Positions 33,740 through 43,205 are shown, numbered from the stretch's first letter. The stretch is 64,000 nt of DNA from Pyruvatibacter mobilis (GCF_012848855.1 NZ_CP051630.1:2645501-2709500); one strand, 5' to 3'. The notes: generated by a model not told the origin, from the letters alone. Numbers and translations: made by a program.

Positions 33740-33808
33740 CGCACACAGCGCCTGCCCCGCCCGGTTACCTGACTGACCGCCTGCATGCCGCATCAGGGAG
33801 GGGAGCCC

Positions 33809-34618
33809 ATGCGCGCCTGGATGGACCGCCAGCTCTTGCTGGATTCATGGGACCGGCACGGATTGTCGCCGGTTAACTGGGTGATCCTCACGCTCATCCT
33901 TCTGAGCGTCGTGCTGTTCACCATCGAGACCATGCCGGGGCTCTCGCCGGGTACGGCCCGTGCGCTTGATCTTGCCAATGACGCGGTCCTGTTCATCTTC
34001 GCGATCGAGTTTGCGCTGCGCCTGTGGTGCGCCGGAGAGACGCGGGGCATCTCCGGCCTGCGCAACCGCGCGCGTTATGCCGGCCCTTTCTGGCTGTTTA
34101 TTGATGTGCTGGCCTTCGGGCCGGAGCTGATCGTGCTCTTGTTCCTCGGTATGACGGGGGCTGACCTTGCCTGGCTGCGCGCCTTCCGCCTCGCCCGCCT
34201 GTTCAAGCTCGCCAAATATTTCGAGCCCGCCCGCGTCGTCATCCGGGTCCTGCGCTCGGTCTGGCGGCAGCTCGTGGTGGCGGCGGTCATCGCGCTGCTG
34301 GTGATCTATGGCGCTGCGGTCATCATGTATCTATTTGAGCGAGAAACCACGCCGGAAGCCTTCGGGTCCATCCCGTCGGCCATGTGGTGGAGCGTGGTGA
34401 CACTCTCCACCGTCGGCTATGGCGACGTGGTGCCCGCCACCATCGGCGGGCGGGTGGCCGCCGGTTTCCTGATCCTCGGGGCCATCGGCCTGGTCAGCCT
34501 GCCGTCAGGCATCATTGCCGGCGCCTTCCAGGATGAGCTGCGTCAGCGTCGGGAACAGGAGCGCGCTGAACAGGAGGCCCACCATGTGCGCCATTCCGGA
34601 CCACGCCCGGGGCTCTAG
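33809..34618 (+). CDS. Voltage-gated-type potassium channel
   Basis: Codes for 269 residues from the ATG at 33809, which has GGGAGG upstream; the frame could open eight codons earlier. Six membrane segments (S1 about residues 22-42, S2 58-76, S3 92-113, S4 118-140, S5 153-177, S6 208-232). The S4 helix LRAFRLARLFKLAKY carries a basic residue at every third position (R124, R127, R130, K133, K136), so voltage sensing is plausible. The selectivity filter TVGYGD is at residues 201-206. A charged coil ends the protein. It lies between pheT and lepA; no regulator is adjacent. Confidence 0.93.
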   Translation: MRAWMDRQLLLDSWDRHGLSPVNWVILTLILLSVVLFTIETMPGLSPGTARALDLANDAVLFIFAIEFALRLWCAGETRGISGLRNRARYAGPFWLFIDVLAFGPELIVLLFLGMTGADLAWLRAFRLARLFKLAKYFEPARVVIRVLRSVWRQLVVAAVIALLVIYGAAVIMYLFERETTPEAFGSIPSAMWWSVVTLSTVGYGDVVPATIGGRVAAGFLILGAIGLVSLPSGIIAGAFQDELRQRREQERAEQEAHHVRHSGPRPGL

Positions 34619-34706
34619 GTCTTTGGTCCACCTGCAAAAAATGCGGGTCTGACCGCTCGCAAATCCCCTAGGCGGGGCGGTGGGCCAGTGCTATATGCCG
34701 CGTCAA

Positions 34707-36509
34707 ATGACAGAGCTTTCCAAAATCCGCAACTTCTCCATCGTTGCCCATATCGACCACGGTAAATCCACTCTCGCCGACCGCCTGATCCAGAAGACGG
34801 GCGGCCTCAGCGAGCGTGAGATGAAGGAGCAGGTGCTCGACTCGATGGATATCGAGCGCGAGCGCGGCATTACCGTCAAGGCACAGACCGTGCGGCTGGA
34901 TTACACGGCGCAGGACGGCGAGACCTATGTGCTGAACCTGATCGACACGCCGGGCCATGTGGACTTCGCCTATGAGGTCAACCGCTCACTGGCCGCCTGC
35001 GAAGGCTCGCTGCTGGTGGTGGATGCCAGCCAGGGCGTGGAAGCGCAGACGCTCGCCAATGTCTACCAGGCCATCGAAGTCGACCACGAGATTGTGCCGG
35101 TCCTCAACAAGATTGACCTGCCCGCCGCCGAGCCCGAGCGCGTGAAGCAGCAGATCGAGGACGTGATCGGGCTTGATGCGTCGGATGCCATCGAGATTTC
35201 TGCCAAGACCGGCCTTGGGATTGAGGACGTGCTGGAAGGCATCGTCACCCGTCTGCCCGCGCCGGAAGGGGATCGCGCCGCGCCGCTCAAGGCTATGCTG
35301 GTGGACAGCTGGTACGACGCCTATCTCGGCGTGATCGTTCTGGTGCGGATCATCGACGGCGAACTCAAGAAGGGCCAGCGCATCCGCATGATGGCCTCCA
35401 AGGCCGTCTACGGCGTGGACGAGGTCGGCGTCTTCCGCCCGAAGAAGGAAAAGGTCGAGAGCCTCGGCCCTGGCGAGATCGGTTATCTCACCGCCTCCAT
35501 CAAGCAGGTGGCGGACACAGCGGTCGGTGACACCATCACCGAGGAACGGCGCCCTGCGGAAAAACCCCTGCCGGGCTTCAAGCCGGCACAGCCTGTAGTG
35601 TTCTGCGGCCTGTTCCCGGTCGATGCCGCGCAGTTCGAGGATCTGCGCGAGGCGCTCGGCAAGCTTCGCCTCAATGATGCGAGCTTCGAGTATGAGATGG
35701 AAACATCAGCGGCGCTGGGCTTCGGCTTCCGCTGCGGCTTCCTCGGCTTGCTGCATCTGGAGATCATCCGCGAGCGGCTGGAGCGTGAGTTCAACATCGA
35801 TCTCATCACCACCGCGCCAAGCGTGATCTATCACATGTACATGACCGACGGCACGATGGTGGAGCTGCACAATCCCGCCGACATGCCGGACCCGGTGAAG
35901 ATCGACTACATCGAAGAGCCGTGGATCAAGGCCACCATCCTGGTCCCCGATGAGTATCTCGGCGCTGTCCTGAAGCTGTGTGAAGACCGCCGCGGCATCC
36001 AGCAGGACCTGACCTATGTGGGCGGCCGCGCCATGGCGGTCTATCGCCTGCCGCTCAACGAAGTGGTGTTTGATTTCTATGACCGGCTGAAGTCGGTCAC
36101 CAAGGGATATGCCAGCTTCGATTACAATATCGAGGACTATCAGCAGGGCGACCTTGTGAAGATGTCGATCCTGGTCAATGCGGAGCCCGTGGATGCGCTG
36201 GCAATCATCGTCCACAAGGGCCGGGCAGAAGCGCGCGGCCGTGGCATGTGCGAGAAGCTCAAGGACCTGATCCCGCGGCATCTGTTCAAGATCCCGGTGC
36301 AGGCGGCCATTGGCGGCCGCGTGATCGCCCGCGAAACCATCGCCGCCATGCGCAAGGACGTGACCGCCAAATGTTACGGTGGCGATGCGACCCGCAAGCG
36401 CAAGCTGCTCGACAAGCAGAAAGAGGGCAAGAAGCGGATGCGCCAGTTCGGCAAGGTGGACATCCCGCAGGAAGCCTTCATTTCCGCGCTGAAGATGGAC
36501 GACAACTAG
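34707..36509 (+). CDS. lepA: Elongation factor 4 (LepA), ribosomal back-translocase GTPase
   Basis: Codes for 600 residues from the ATG at 34707 ([23 protein letters not shown], the normal start); no strong ribosome site is visible and an ATG four codons earlier is possible. LepA binds stalled or mistranslocated ribosomes, mostly under ionic stress, and also helps 30S assembly. G-domain motifs: AHIDHGKST (G1), RERGIT (G2), DTPGHVDF (G3) and NKIDLP (G4). EF-G-like domains II, III and V follow, then the LepA-specific C-terminal domain with [32 protein letters not shown]. Length and motifs are fully normal. Confidence 0.98.
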   Translation: MTELSKIRNFSIVAHIDHGKSTLADRLIQKTGGLSEREMKEQVLDSMDIERERGITVKAQTVRLDYTAQDGETYVLNLIDTPGHVDFAYEVNRSLAACEGSLLVVDASQGVEAQTLANVYQAIEVDHEIVPVLNKIDLPAAEPERVKQQIEDVIGLDASDAIEISAKTGLGIEDVLEGIVTRLPAPEGDRAAPLKAMLVDSWYDAYLGVIVLVRIIDGELKKGQRIRMMASKAVYGVDEVGVFRPKKEKVESLGPGEIGYLTASIKQVADTAVGDTITEERRPAEKPLPGFKPAQPVVFCGLFPVDAAQFEDLREALGKLRLNDASFEYEMETSAALGFGFRCGFLGLLHLEIIRERLEREFNIDLITTAPSVIYHMYMTDGTMVELHNPADMPDPVKIDYIEEPWIKATILVPDEYLGAVLKLCEDRRGIQQDLTYVGGRAMAVYRLPLNEVVFDFYDRLKSVTKGYASFDYNIEDYQQGDLVKMSILVNAEPVDALAIIVHKGRAEARGRGMCEKLKDLIPRHLFKIPVQAAIGGRVIARETIAAMRKDVTAKCYGGDATRKRKLLDKQKEGKKRMRQFGKVDIPQEAFISALKMDDN

Positions 36510-36623
36510 TCGTTTTTCGCTCCCTCAGAGCGCTCCGCCGGTCCGCTTGTTATTTTTGTTTTACGCGCCTTAGATGTGCTGACGTGTATAGTTCACCCTC
36601 TAACCATGAGGGAGGGACTTACC

Positions 36624-37388
36624 ATGGCAAGGAATACACCTCAGCTCCGGTGGAAAATTGCCCAGGCCATCATCATGTCGGGCGCAGGCGCGCTTGATCC
36701 GTTGCCGGTCGAGGAAGTGATCCAGGCGTCGCTTATCGCCTCGATTGCCGCTGAAACGGCGTGTGATCCGATCCAGTGCCAGATCGATCTGGAATTCGGT
36801 CAGCTTTACGAACCTTACCTGCCTGCCTGCATTGGCGGTATTACCGCCGAAGGCTGCGCCCATCTCATTGAGGGCACGCCGGACGACGCGGTGCTGGCAG
36901 CCCTGCGCACGGCCATCAATGCCCAATGGATGGTTGCGATGACCGAACTGGCTATCCTGAAGACCGTCCATCGCCGCCACACGGCGCATGAGTTCGGCGA
37001 TGAGGAAACGTTCAGGCACCAGGATGCCCACCGGGAAGCGTTGATCGCGCGCGTCAAGGAGGCTCAACGGGATGCAATTGCTGCCTGGGACGGGCTGCTC
37101 GCCGCCTTCGAAGCCTGCAGCAGCTGCAAGCCCGGCGTGATCTCCGCAGACCGGCAGCAGGCCTATCTGAAGGGGTTGGATGAGCGGGGCTTCGGGCCGC
37201 TTGAGAAGAAGCTCTTGCGGGCTGCCGGCGTGCACCCCATTGACATTCACTGGTCTGCGCGGGCCCTGATGCTCGCCGATGTGGAGGTCAAGGATGTTCC
37301 GTTTACGGATCTCATCGACGGTATATCGCGGACGAATACCTTCGAGGACATCTACAAATGCAGCTGTGAAGAGGCGGTCGCAGCCTAG
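36624..37388 (+). CDS. Unknown protein with four cysteine pairs
   Basis: Codes for 254 residues from the ATG at 36624, which has GGGAGGGAC upstream. I recognise no family. Cysteines come in four pairs: C47/C52, C69/C78, C165/C168 and C246/C248. There is also a His-rich stretch (HRRHTAHEFGDEETFRHQDAH, about residues 117-136), which together would suit metal binding. No signal peptide or membrane segment is evident. The secondary structure looks mainly helical. A TATAGT-type -10 element lies at about 36587-36592. Its end overlaps the convergent membrane-protein gene by four bases. Function unknown. Confidence 0.7.
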   Translation: MARNTPQLRWKIAQAIIMSGAGALDPLPVEEVIQASLIASIAAETACDPIQCQIDLEFGQLYEPYLPACIGGITAEGCAHLIEGTPDDAVLAALRTAINAQWMVAMTELAILKTVHRRHTAHEFGDEETFRHQDAHREALIARVKEAQRDAIAAWDGLLAAFEACSSCKPGVISADRQQAYLKGLDERGFGPLEKKLLRAAGVHPIDIHWSARALMLADVEVKDVPFTDLIDGISRTNTFEDIYKCSCEEAVAA

Positions 37389-37666
37389 CGGCGGCGGGTA
37401 AAGGCCCAGGCCGCAAGGAAGAACACCAGCGCGATCAGGCCGAAGACAACAGTGGCCGGCTGGCCCAGCAGCCAGATGATGCCAGGGTCCCACAGCTCGG
37501 GCGAGACGTAGCGCTGGATTACCGCCTGGCTGAGGTTCAGCGTTTCCGGCGATAGGGAAAACCACAGCTGGCCAAGTGACGCCATGCCCCCTTGCGAGAG
37601 CACGTCATTGGCAGCAGCCGCAATGGTGGCGGCAAGAAAAAGAACCGTCAGAACACGCAGGATCAT
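37385..37666 (-). CDS. Small two-helix membrane protein, WDPG family, copy 1
   Basis: Codes for 93 residues. Hydrophobic segments at about 3-20 and 68-88 bracket a short polar loop that contains SLSPETLNLSQAVIQRYVSPELWDPGIIWLLGQPATVVFGL. The protein ends in RRR. The loop-to-second-helix part is clearly similar to the neighbour at 37711-38016 (LWDPG...LLGQPA versus AWDPG...LSYPAW). An inner-membrane protein with the loop outside is inferred. Function unknown. Its stop overlaps the convergent four-cysteine-pair gene by four bases. Confidence 0.72.
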   Translation of the reverse strand: MILRVLTVLFLAATIAAAANDVLSQGGMASLGQLWFSLSPETLNLSQAVIQRYVSPELWDPGIIWLLGQPATVVFGLIALVFFLAAWAFTRRR

Positions 37667-37710
37667 GGTTCTGACGGTCCCTCTTGTGCGGTTAATAAAG
37701 AGTTAGCGGC

Positions 37711-38016
37711 TCAGCCGTTGCGCGGGCGGAAAATCAGCGCGACGACGATGCCGATTACGCCCAGCACGGCCCAGGCCGGATAGCTGAGGACAGACACAAC
37801 GCCCGGGTCCCATGCGGCAGCCGGAAGCGTGCTTTCGGCCCAGGCCTTGAAGCCCTCAAGCGAGGTGGTACCCAGGCGCTGGTCGAGCAGCGCCCAGACC
37901 TGTGCAAAGGAATTGATGCCCACTTCGCCGGATTCCAGCGACCGCAGCACATCGGCGCCGAACACCATCAGTGCGCCGGCGATGAACACCAAACCGATAA
38001 GACGGAAAACGATCAT
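37711..38016 (-). CDS. Small two-helix membrane protein, WDPG family, copy 2
   Basis: Codes for 101 residues from the ATG at 38016; an ATG six codons upstream (38034) is also possible. N-terminal helix MIVFRLIGLVFIAGALMVFGADVL, then a loop with VWALLDQRLGTTSLEGFKAW and PAAAWDPGVVSVLSYPAWAVLG, then a second helix and a short RPRNG tail. It shares architecture and the WDPG motif with the next gene on the strand, so the two look like a tandem duplication that has diverged. Function unknown. Confidence 0.72.
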   Translation of the reverse strand: MIVFRLIGLVFIAGALMVFGADVLRSLESGEVGINSFAQVWALLDQRLGTTSLEGFKAWAESTLPAAAWDPGVVSVLSYPAWAVLGVIGIVVALIFRPRNG

Positions 38017-38287
38017 TTTTCTCAGGCCCCCCATGGCCCCAACGCAAGTAAACAGCCGCTTGTTCTTGGCCGGACAGGGGATCCCCGAACCCGGTACCGG
38101 CCAGCGGCTGCGCGGCCCACACCGCGACTTTATGTCTGCGCCAAGTCAAACCGCAGTCGCGCTGCTGACGCAAGTGTAAATAGCTGACCGCGTTTTGGCG
38201 CATTTCCCCGAAAATCGAGGTTGATGCACGGTGTGCGATACGCTATCTCCGCCCCTCCCGGTGTCTTCTTGAAACGCCGGACCTCGC

Positions 38288-38377
38288 GGAGAGGTGGCCG
38301 AGTGGTCGAAGGCGCACGCCTGGAACGCGTGTAGGCGGGCAACCGTCTCCAGGGTTCGAATCCCTGTCTCTCCGCCA
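38288..38377 (+). tRNA. tRNA-Ser, anticodon GGA
   Basis: 90 bases with encoded CCA. Acceptor GGAGAGG pairs with TCTCTCC (one G-U pair). The anticodon GGA is at 38322-38324 in a CTGGAAC loop. The long variable arm (GTAGGCGGGCAACCGTCTC) is class II, and the T arm reads GGTTCGAATCC. Confidence 0.97.
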
Positions 38378-38681
38378 TTTTCCCTGGTTAACCGATCTGT
38401 CTCGCACCGGCACCGAGCACGCCCGGCCGAGTGCCCCATGGCCGCAGGAAACATGTCAGCTTCCTGCCGCTGCCCGGTGCGCCATTGCCCGGTTTCAGGC
38501 CTTCTTGAGCCTCCACTGACCGCATCAAACGGGTGCGGCAGGGATGCGACACATCAGTGACAAAGATGGTTAACGGTGCCGGGCGACAGGGCGAGGAACA
38601 AGGGCGGGAAGGACAGCCTCATCACGTGACGGCGGCGCGCCTGCTCTGGCAAGCCTCCATACTCTGGGCGGGCGGCTTGGT
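38378..38681. other. Intergenic region, 304 bases, between tRNA-Ser and the Tad minor pilins
   Basis: No gene or clear terminator is visible. It contains two GTTAAC sites (near 38386 and 38570), which match CtrA half-sites but lack a second half at the right distance. It holds the 3' end of the minus-strand minor pilin operon. Confidence 0.5.
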
Positions 38682-39224
38682 CTAACGCGTGCGCCCGACC
38701 ACGAGGGTGCGGCGGGGGCGCGCGTAGAACTTGTCCTCCATCGCGATGTCGCCATAGGCGTAGTAGGTGAACGCTGACTGGTAGGTGTAGCGCACCTCGG
38801 CGATGATCACGCTGCCATTAGTGAAAACGATATCGGGCGGCACGTTGACGGACTGGCCGCGCGAATAGGGGGCCATATTGTAGCCGTCGCTCCAGTCCAC
38901 ACGCACATTGCCGCCGCCATTGTCGGAGGCACTGGTGAGGCGGATCTGGATGTTGTTTGACCCATGCGGCTCCATGATCGCCCGCGCGGCACCAAAGATA
39001 TCGGTCACATTTGTATCGCTGAGGGTGATTGCCTGCGCCGCTAGGTCGGCCACGGTGCTGGCCACTGCCGTCGTCTTGCGGTTGGCGGTGAGCGCGGTTG
39101 CCGTTTCCACAACGCCGATGAAGAAGATCAGCATCAGCGGCAGGATGATGGCGAACTCCACCGCGGCCACACCCTTGTGGTCGCGCCTGAAAGCCAGCAT
39201 CGCGTCATGAAGCCGTATCAGCAT
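38682..39224 (-). CDS. TadE/TadF-like minor pseudopilin
   Basis: Codes for 180 residues. The N-terminal DHKGVAAVEFAIILPLMLIFFIGVVETATAL block is the TadE/TadG-type prepilin region: a Gly cleavage site just before the hydrophobic helix, and Glu at +5 (VEF). A soluble beta-rich domain follows (about residues 45-180). It overlaps the upstream tadE by the ATGA at its start (39224), so the two are co-translated. Family knowledge says TadE and TadF are pseudopilins processed by the prepilin peptidase and needed for Flp pilus assembly. Which of the two names fits better cannot be settled by eye. Confidence 0.85.
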   Translation of the reverse strand: MLIRLHDAMLAFRRDHKGVAAVEFAIILPLMLIFFIGVVETATALTANRKTTAVASTVADLAAQAITLSDTNVTDIFGAARAIMEPHGSNNIQIRLTSASDNGGGNVRVDWSDGYNMAPYSRGQSVNVPPDIVFTNGSVIIAEVRYTYQSAFTYYAYGDIAMEDKFYARPRRTLVVGRTR

Positions 39225-39796
39225 CAGCCGCCCCCGCCCTGCTGTGCCGCCGGATTGTTGTAGGGCTCATTGCGGAACGCGACGCTTGCCACCACCAGAT
39301 GCTTGTCGCCTGACATATTGGACAGGGCAGCGCCAATGAGCGGTGTGGAAATGTCCCAGGCATAGAAGAGCCGCACCAGCACGATGTCGCCGGGATTACC
39401 GGGCTGGAAAAGCAGATCCGTGCGCAGGTCACCATCGCCGTTGAGCGGATTGTTGAAGCTTACATTCTGGAAGTTGTTGAACTGCCGCACGTCGATCTGC
39501 AGCCGGTCATCGCACCCCATGAAGATGATGCCGCAGACGCGGTTGCGGATCTGCTCGCGCGTCAGGCCTTGCGTCTGCGCCTGGCCGGTGCGTACCAACC
39601 GCCCGACATCCGCCGCTGCTGTCTCGAGGCTGACGGAGGCATAGAAAACGGCAAGTGTCTCGATGGTGGCGAACAGAATCGAGAAGAAAGGCAATGCCAG
39701 CATGGCGAACTCGATCGCGGTCACGCCGCGCGCGTCGCGGCGGAAGCGGCGCAGCAGTAACCCTACCGGCGATGTGACATGGTCGGCTCTCTTCAT
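39224..39796 (-). CDS. tadE: TadE-like minor pseudopilin
   Basis: Codes for 190 residues. The prepilin-type segment is DARGVTAIEFAMLALPFFSILFATIETLAVFY: Gly before the cleavage point, Glu at +5 and a long hydrophobic helix. A conserved loop QTQGLTREQIRNRVCGIIFMGCDDRLQIDVR follows with two cysteines that may form a disulfide. The tail is proline/glycine-rich. It is the first gene of a two-gene minus-strand operon divergent from tadG. The 206-base gap between them must hold both promoters. Confidence 0.88.
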   Translation of the reverse strand: MKRADHVTSPVGLLLRRFRRDARGVTAIEFAMLALPFFSILFATIETLAVFYASVSLETAAADVGRLVRTGQAQTQGLTREQIRNRVCGIIFMGCDDRLQIDVRQFNNFQNVSFNNPLNGDGDLRTDLLFQPGNPGDIVLVRLFYAWDISTPLIGAALSNMSGDKHLVVASVAFRNEPYNNPAAQQGGGG

Positions 39797-40002
39797 GGCG
39801 CATCTTGTAGGCCCATTGCGGTTACCAGCCCCGCAAGGCGTTGACCGGGGTTTTAGCCATCACCGCAACTTCCCGCTAACCACCTTTCTTAGGACCTCGT
39901 TCACCGCGCGCTTTTACATTTCGGCATGCCGCCGCACTCCATGTCGAGGCGGTGTCAGACGGCGACCGGTCCTGCCGGGCGCTGCATCCGAACGAGCCGC
40001 AC

Positions 40003-41568
40003 ATGCACAAGTTCCACGCCTTCAGTTCCCGATTGGCAGATGCCTCCCGCAGCTTCGGTGCACGGGCCGGCTCTTTGATGCGCGCGCTCGGCCGAGATGA
40101 CCGCGGCAATTTCGCAATCATCCTGGCAATCTCGATCCTGCCCATCGCCGCAGCGGTGGGCGGCGCGGTTGATCTCAACCGCGCCTTCATCGTGCAGCAG
40201 CGGCTTGAGCGGGCACTCGACGCTGCCGGGCTTGCGGTTGGCGCCTCCCCCGGCGGCACCACCGCCGAGATGACGGCGATGGCGCAGAGCTTCTTTGACG
40301 CCAATTACGACGCCAACGAGCTTGGCGTCCCGGGCTCAGTGTCCGTGGTGCCCGGCGATGGCAGCTTCGTGCTGACAGCCAATGCCGAGCTGCCGACAAC
40401 CATCCTCAAGGTGATCGGCCTCGACACACTGTCGGTTGGCAGCGAAATCGAAGTGGTGCGCGAATCCAAGGCACTGGAAGTTGCCATGGTGCTCGACAAT
40501 ACGGGCTCGATGGCATGGAACGGCAAGATCGGGGCCCTGCGCACGGCCGCGGAAGATCTCGTCAGTATCCTGTTCGGCGATCAGGATCGCCCGTCCTTGC
40601 TACGAATGTCGCTCGTGCCGTTCGTCACCGCTGTCAACATCAAGGCCGATGGCTTTGACATGCAGTGGATGGATGTGAATGGACAATCCCGGTACCACGG
40701 GGAGAATTTTGATTCACGCCGCGGGCCCACCAACCACTTCACCCTGTTCGACAATATCCGTAATGCGGAGTGGAAGGGCTGCGTGGAAATGCGGCCTGCA
40801 CCGCATGACACGCTTGATACGGCGCCGACGCCGGGCAATGCGGACACGTTGTTCGTGCCGTACTTCTGGCCGGATGAATCCGACCGGGAGCGTGACTCGA
40901 GCAATGATTATCTGGACGATGACATCGGCGGCAATGACCGCAAGCGTCAGGAGAACAGCGGCAAATACGACAACGCGCGTATCCACAATGATGAAACACC
41001 GTCCACGACCTATGGCCCTAACAAGTCGTGCCCGCGCCCGCTGGTGCCGCTGACAAATTCGCGCACCCTGCTGGTGAACGAGGTCCGCGCCATGGAGCCC
41101 TGGTACAATTCAGGCACCAACATCGCCGAGGGTCTGGCGTGGGGCTGGCGCGTCCTGTCGCCGGCCGCCCCGTTCACGGAGGGGGCAAGTTACACGGACC
41201 CCGACGTGCAGAAGGCATTGATCCTTCTTACAGACGGTAACAACGAGATCGTCAGTCAGCGGAGCTTCAACGGCTCGGATTACACGAGCTTCGGCTATAT
41301 CGACAACGAACGTCTGGGTACGGACAGCATTGGCGGCGCGCGGAACATCATCGACGACAAAGTTGGGGAGATGTGCGAGCGGGTGAAGGCGGAAGGCGTG
41401 CGCGTCTATACCATCACCTTCCAGCTCAACTCGCCGAGCCTTCAGGAAGTGTTCCGTGACTGCGCCACGTCGCCCGAGCTTTATTTCGATTCGCCGTCGA
41501 ACTCGAAGCTGCGGGAAGTGTTCCAGTCCATCGCCTACGACCTTAGCAATCTACGGCTGGCGCGCTGA
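40003..41568 (+). CDS. tadG: TadG-like pilus protein with von Willebrand factor A domain
   Basis: Codes for 521 residues from the ATG at 40003; a GTG 17 codons earlier (39952) is possible and neither has a strong ribosome site. A hydrophobic segment DDRGNFAIILAISILPIAAAVGGAVDLNRAF (about residues 33-63) anchors the protein. A vWA-type domain follows with a MIDAS-like MVLDNTGSMAWNGKI and LILLTDGNNE, and it ends DLSNLRLAR as in TadG relatives. Within it is a long acidic insert (about residues 285-325, rich in Asp, Arg and Ser). TadG sits in the envelope and helps pilus assembly. A terminator follows. Confidence 0.88.
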   Translation: MHKFHAFSSRLADASRSFGARAGSLMRALGRDDRGNFAIILAISILPIAAAVGGAVDLNRAFIVQQRLERALDAAGLAVGASPGGTTAEMTAMAQSFFDANYDANELGVPGSVSVVPGDGSFVLTANAELPTTILKVIGLDTLSVGSEIEVVRESKALEVAMVLDNTGSMAWNGKIGALRTAAEDLVSILFGDQDRPSLLRMSLVPFVTAVNIKADGFDMQWMDVNGQSRYHGENFDSRRGPTNHFTLFDNIRNAEWKGCVEMRPAPHDTLDTAPTPGNADTLFVPYFWPDESDRERDSSNDYLDDDIGGNDRKRQENSGKYDNARIHNDETPSTTYGPNKSCPRPLVPLTNSRTLLVNEVRAMEPWYNSGTNIAEGLAWGWRVLSPAAPFTEGASYTDPDVQKALILLTDGNNEIVSQRSFNGSDYTSFGYIDNERLGTDSIGGARNIIDDKVGEMCERVKAEGVRVYTITFQLNSPSLQEVFRDCATSPELYFDSPSNSKLREVFQSIAYDLSNLRLAR

Positions 41569-41599
41569 CGGCCTTCGCCGTTCGAGAAATCCATTAAGA

Positions 41600-41632
41600 G
41601 AACCCCGGAGCATTGCTGCTCCGGGGTTTCTT
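41600..41632. terminator. Intrinsic terminator after tadG
   Basis: AACCCCGGAGCA pairs with TGCTCCGGGGTT around a TTGC loop and is followed by a short T/C tail. Flanking A and T runs allow action on both strands. Confidence 0.85.
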
Positions 41633-41681
41633 GAATCATCAGTCCGGTTGAAGCTCAGGCCGTTGCCTCTTCGCTTGCGCC

Positions 41682-42221
41682 CTACTCACCGGCGCCCTGG
41701 CCGCTGCCTTCAGCACTACCGGTGGCAATTCCCTGCTTGGCGATAGTCTGTTCGGAGATTTCCTTGGCGTGGGCGTGTTCGTCACCGATGCGCAGCACGG
41801 GGCGGCATTCAGGTGCGCAGTTATAGCTCCGCTGTGTGGCGCCGCGATTGACCGTCACCATGCGGGGCGACTTGTCCACCACGTTGACCAGGAGCGAGGC
41901 GAGCTGTGAGCCGTCCGCATCGAAGACGAGAACATTGGTGGCACCGTAGCTGCGGCCCACCAGCAGGATCATGTCGCCGTCCTGGATAATAGCATCAGCG
42001 ATGGATGGGTTACCGACAGCGACAAGGCTTGCTGCGCCCTCGATGCGCAGCACTTGCGCCTGATCGATCCCCACCGTGTAGTCGCTGGAATGGATCTCGT
42101 ACATGCCGCCGGCTTCTGCCACGTCGGGCGCTGCGGCCAGACCGATCGCCGCACCGGCGGCAAGGGCGCCAAGCATGGCGAAGGCAAGCGGGCGGGCGGG
42201 GCTTTTCTGGGTCGGCATCAT
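41682..42221 (-). CDS. Stand-alone secretin/CpaC N-terminal domain protein
   Basis: Codes for 179 residues from the ATG at 42221, which has AGGA five bases upstream. A signal peptide (about residues 1-37, ending VAEAG) precedes the pilus/T2SS-T3SS N-domain seen also at the start of CpaC: VLRIEGAASLVAVGNPSIADAIIQDGDMILLVGRSYGATNVLVFDADG. No secretin channel follows. The C-terminal tail has RSYNCAPECRPVLRIGDE with two cysteines and a disordered end. It is probably a periplasmic accessory of the Tad secretin. It lies divergent from the Crp-like gene and downstream-facing to tadG. Confidence 0.82.
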   Translation of the reverse strand: MMPTQKSPARPLAFAMLGALAAGAAIGLAAAPDVAEAGGMYEIHSSDYTVGIDQAQVLRIEGAASLVAVGNPSIADAIIQDGDMILLVGRSYGATNVLVFDADGSQLASLLVNVVDKSPRMVTVNRGATQRSYNCAPECRPVLRIGDEHAHAKEISEQTIAKQGIATGSAEGSGQGAGE

Positions 42222-42446
42222 GCGGTCCTGTCTGCTCCGGAGGGCCCGGCGGGATGCCCATGTGAGGCTGTCACCCACAGGCCGGGACTGGCTCTCAGCC
42301 TCGCTTGAATTGGTGAATTTTTTGCCAAGACGTGTCCCGGCGTTTGCCTAAGGCTTTCAGCGGCACCTTAAAGCGGCCTACAGGCTTTGCCGCCACCATT
42401 GCACGCCTTCGCACCCGCCACCCCAAGCCACGGTGTCCTGCGCCTC

Positions 42447-43205
42447 ATGCCGGTCCAGCCCTCCCTAAATGCACCAACGCCGCTTCATGCTCTGCCGCAG
42501 GCAGTATCTGGCGCTGCTCCCCATCCGCTGGCGGCGATCCCCTGCCTGGGGAGCCGCGATGCTGCCTGGCTCGACGCTCTGGCGGCACAGGGTCGGTTTG
42601 CGCGCTATGGCGCGGGCGACATTGCACGCGGGCCGGGTGCAGGCGAAACGGCGGTCGGCTTCGTGCTGGCGGGCGTCATGCGCATCTCCCTGCCGGCTGA
42701 CCGGCATGGGGATGTGACCTTCTTCGACACTGCCGCAGGCGGTTTATTTGGTCATCTGGATGCACTGGCGGGGCTTGCGCCCACCTTGTCGGCCGTCGCG
42801 CAAACAGGCACGGACGTCTTCATCCTGCCGGCGGACCGTTTCACCGCTCTCCTGCAGTCAGAGCCGGCGATTGCACTCGCCCTGCTTCAGGATCTCGCGA
42901 CAGATCTCGTGACCCGCACGCCAAGACCATTGGCTGCGGACACGGGCCAGGCCGGTACGGCACTTTATGCCGATCTACTGCGCATGGCGGAGCCGGACAC
43001 TGCAAGTGAGGGCGGGCTCATTATTTCCCGCCTGCCGCGGCATCGGGAACTCGCCGCCATGTGCGGGCTCGATGAGCAGACCGTGGCCGCGGGGCTGGCT
43101 GCGCTTGTGAAATCGGGCTGTGCTGAACGGCAATATCCCGGCCTGCGCATCCTTGATCCCGCCTACCTGCGGGCCCTGGCCAGTGGCACACCCGCCACAG
43201 ACTAG
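42447..43205 (+). CDS. Crp/Fnr-family transcriptional regulator
   Basis: Codes for 252 residues from the ATG at 42447; an ATG 20 codons earlier is possible. A beta-barrel effector domain (about residues 40-150) has the layout of cyclic-nucleotide-binding domains, but the phosphate-binding cassette with its Arg and Glu is not evident. A dimer helix follows (about 150-175), and the C-terminal winged helix includes LPRHRELAAMCGLDEQTVAAGLAALVKSG (about 205-233). It sits inside the Tad locus just upstream of flp, so control of pilus genes is plausible but unproven. The 42222-42446 gap holds divergent promoters. Confidence 0.8.
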   Translation: MPVQPSLNAPTPLHALPQAVSGAAPHPLAAIPCLGSRDAAWLDALAAQGRFARYGAGDIARGPGAGETAVGFVLAGVMRISLPADRHGDVTFFDTAAGGLFGHLDALAGLAPTLSAVAQTGTDVFILPADRFTALLQSEPAIALALLQDLATDLVTRTPRPLAADTGQAGTALYADLLRMAEPDTASEGGLIISRLPRHRELAAMCGLDEQTVAAGLAALVKSGCAERQYPGLRILDPAYLRALASGTPATD

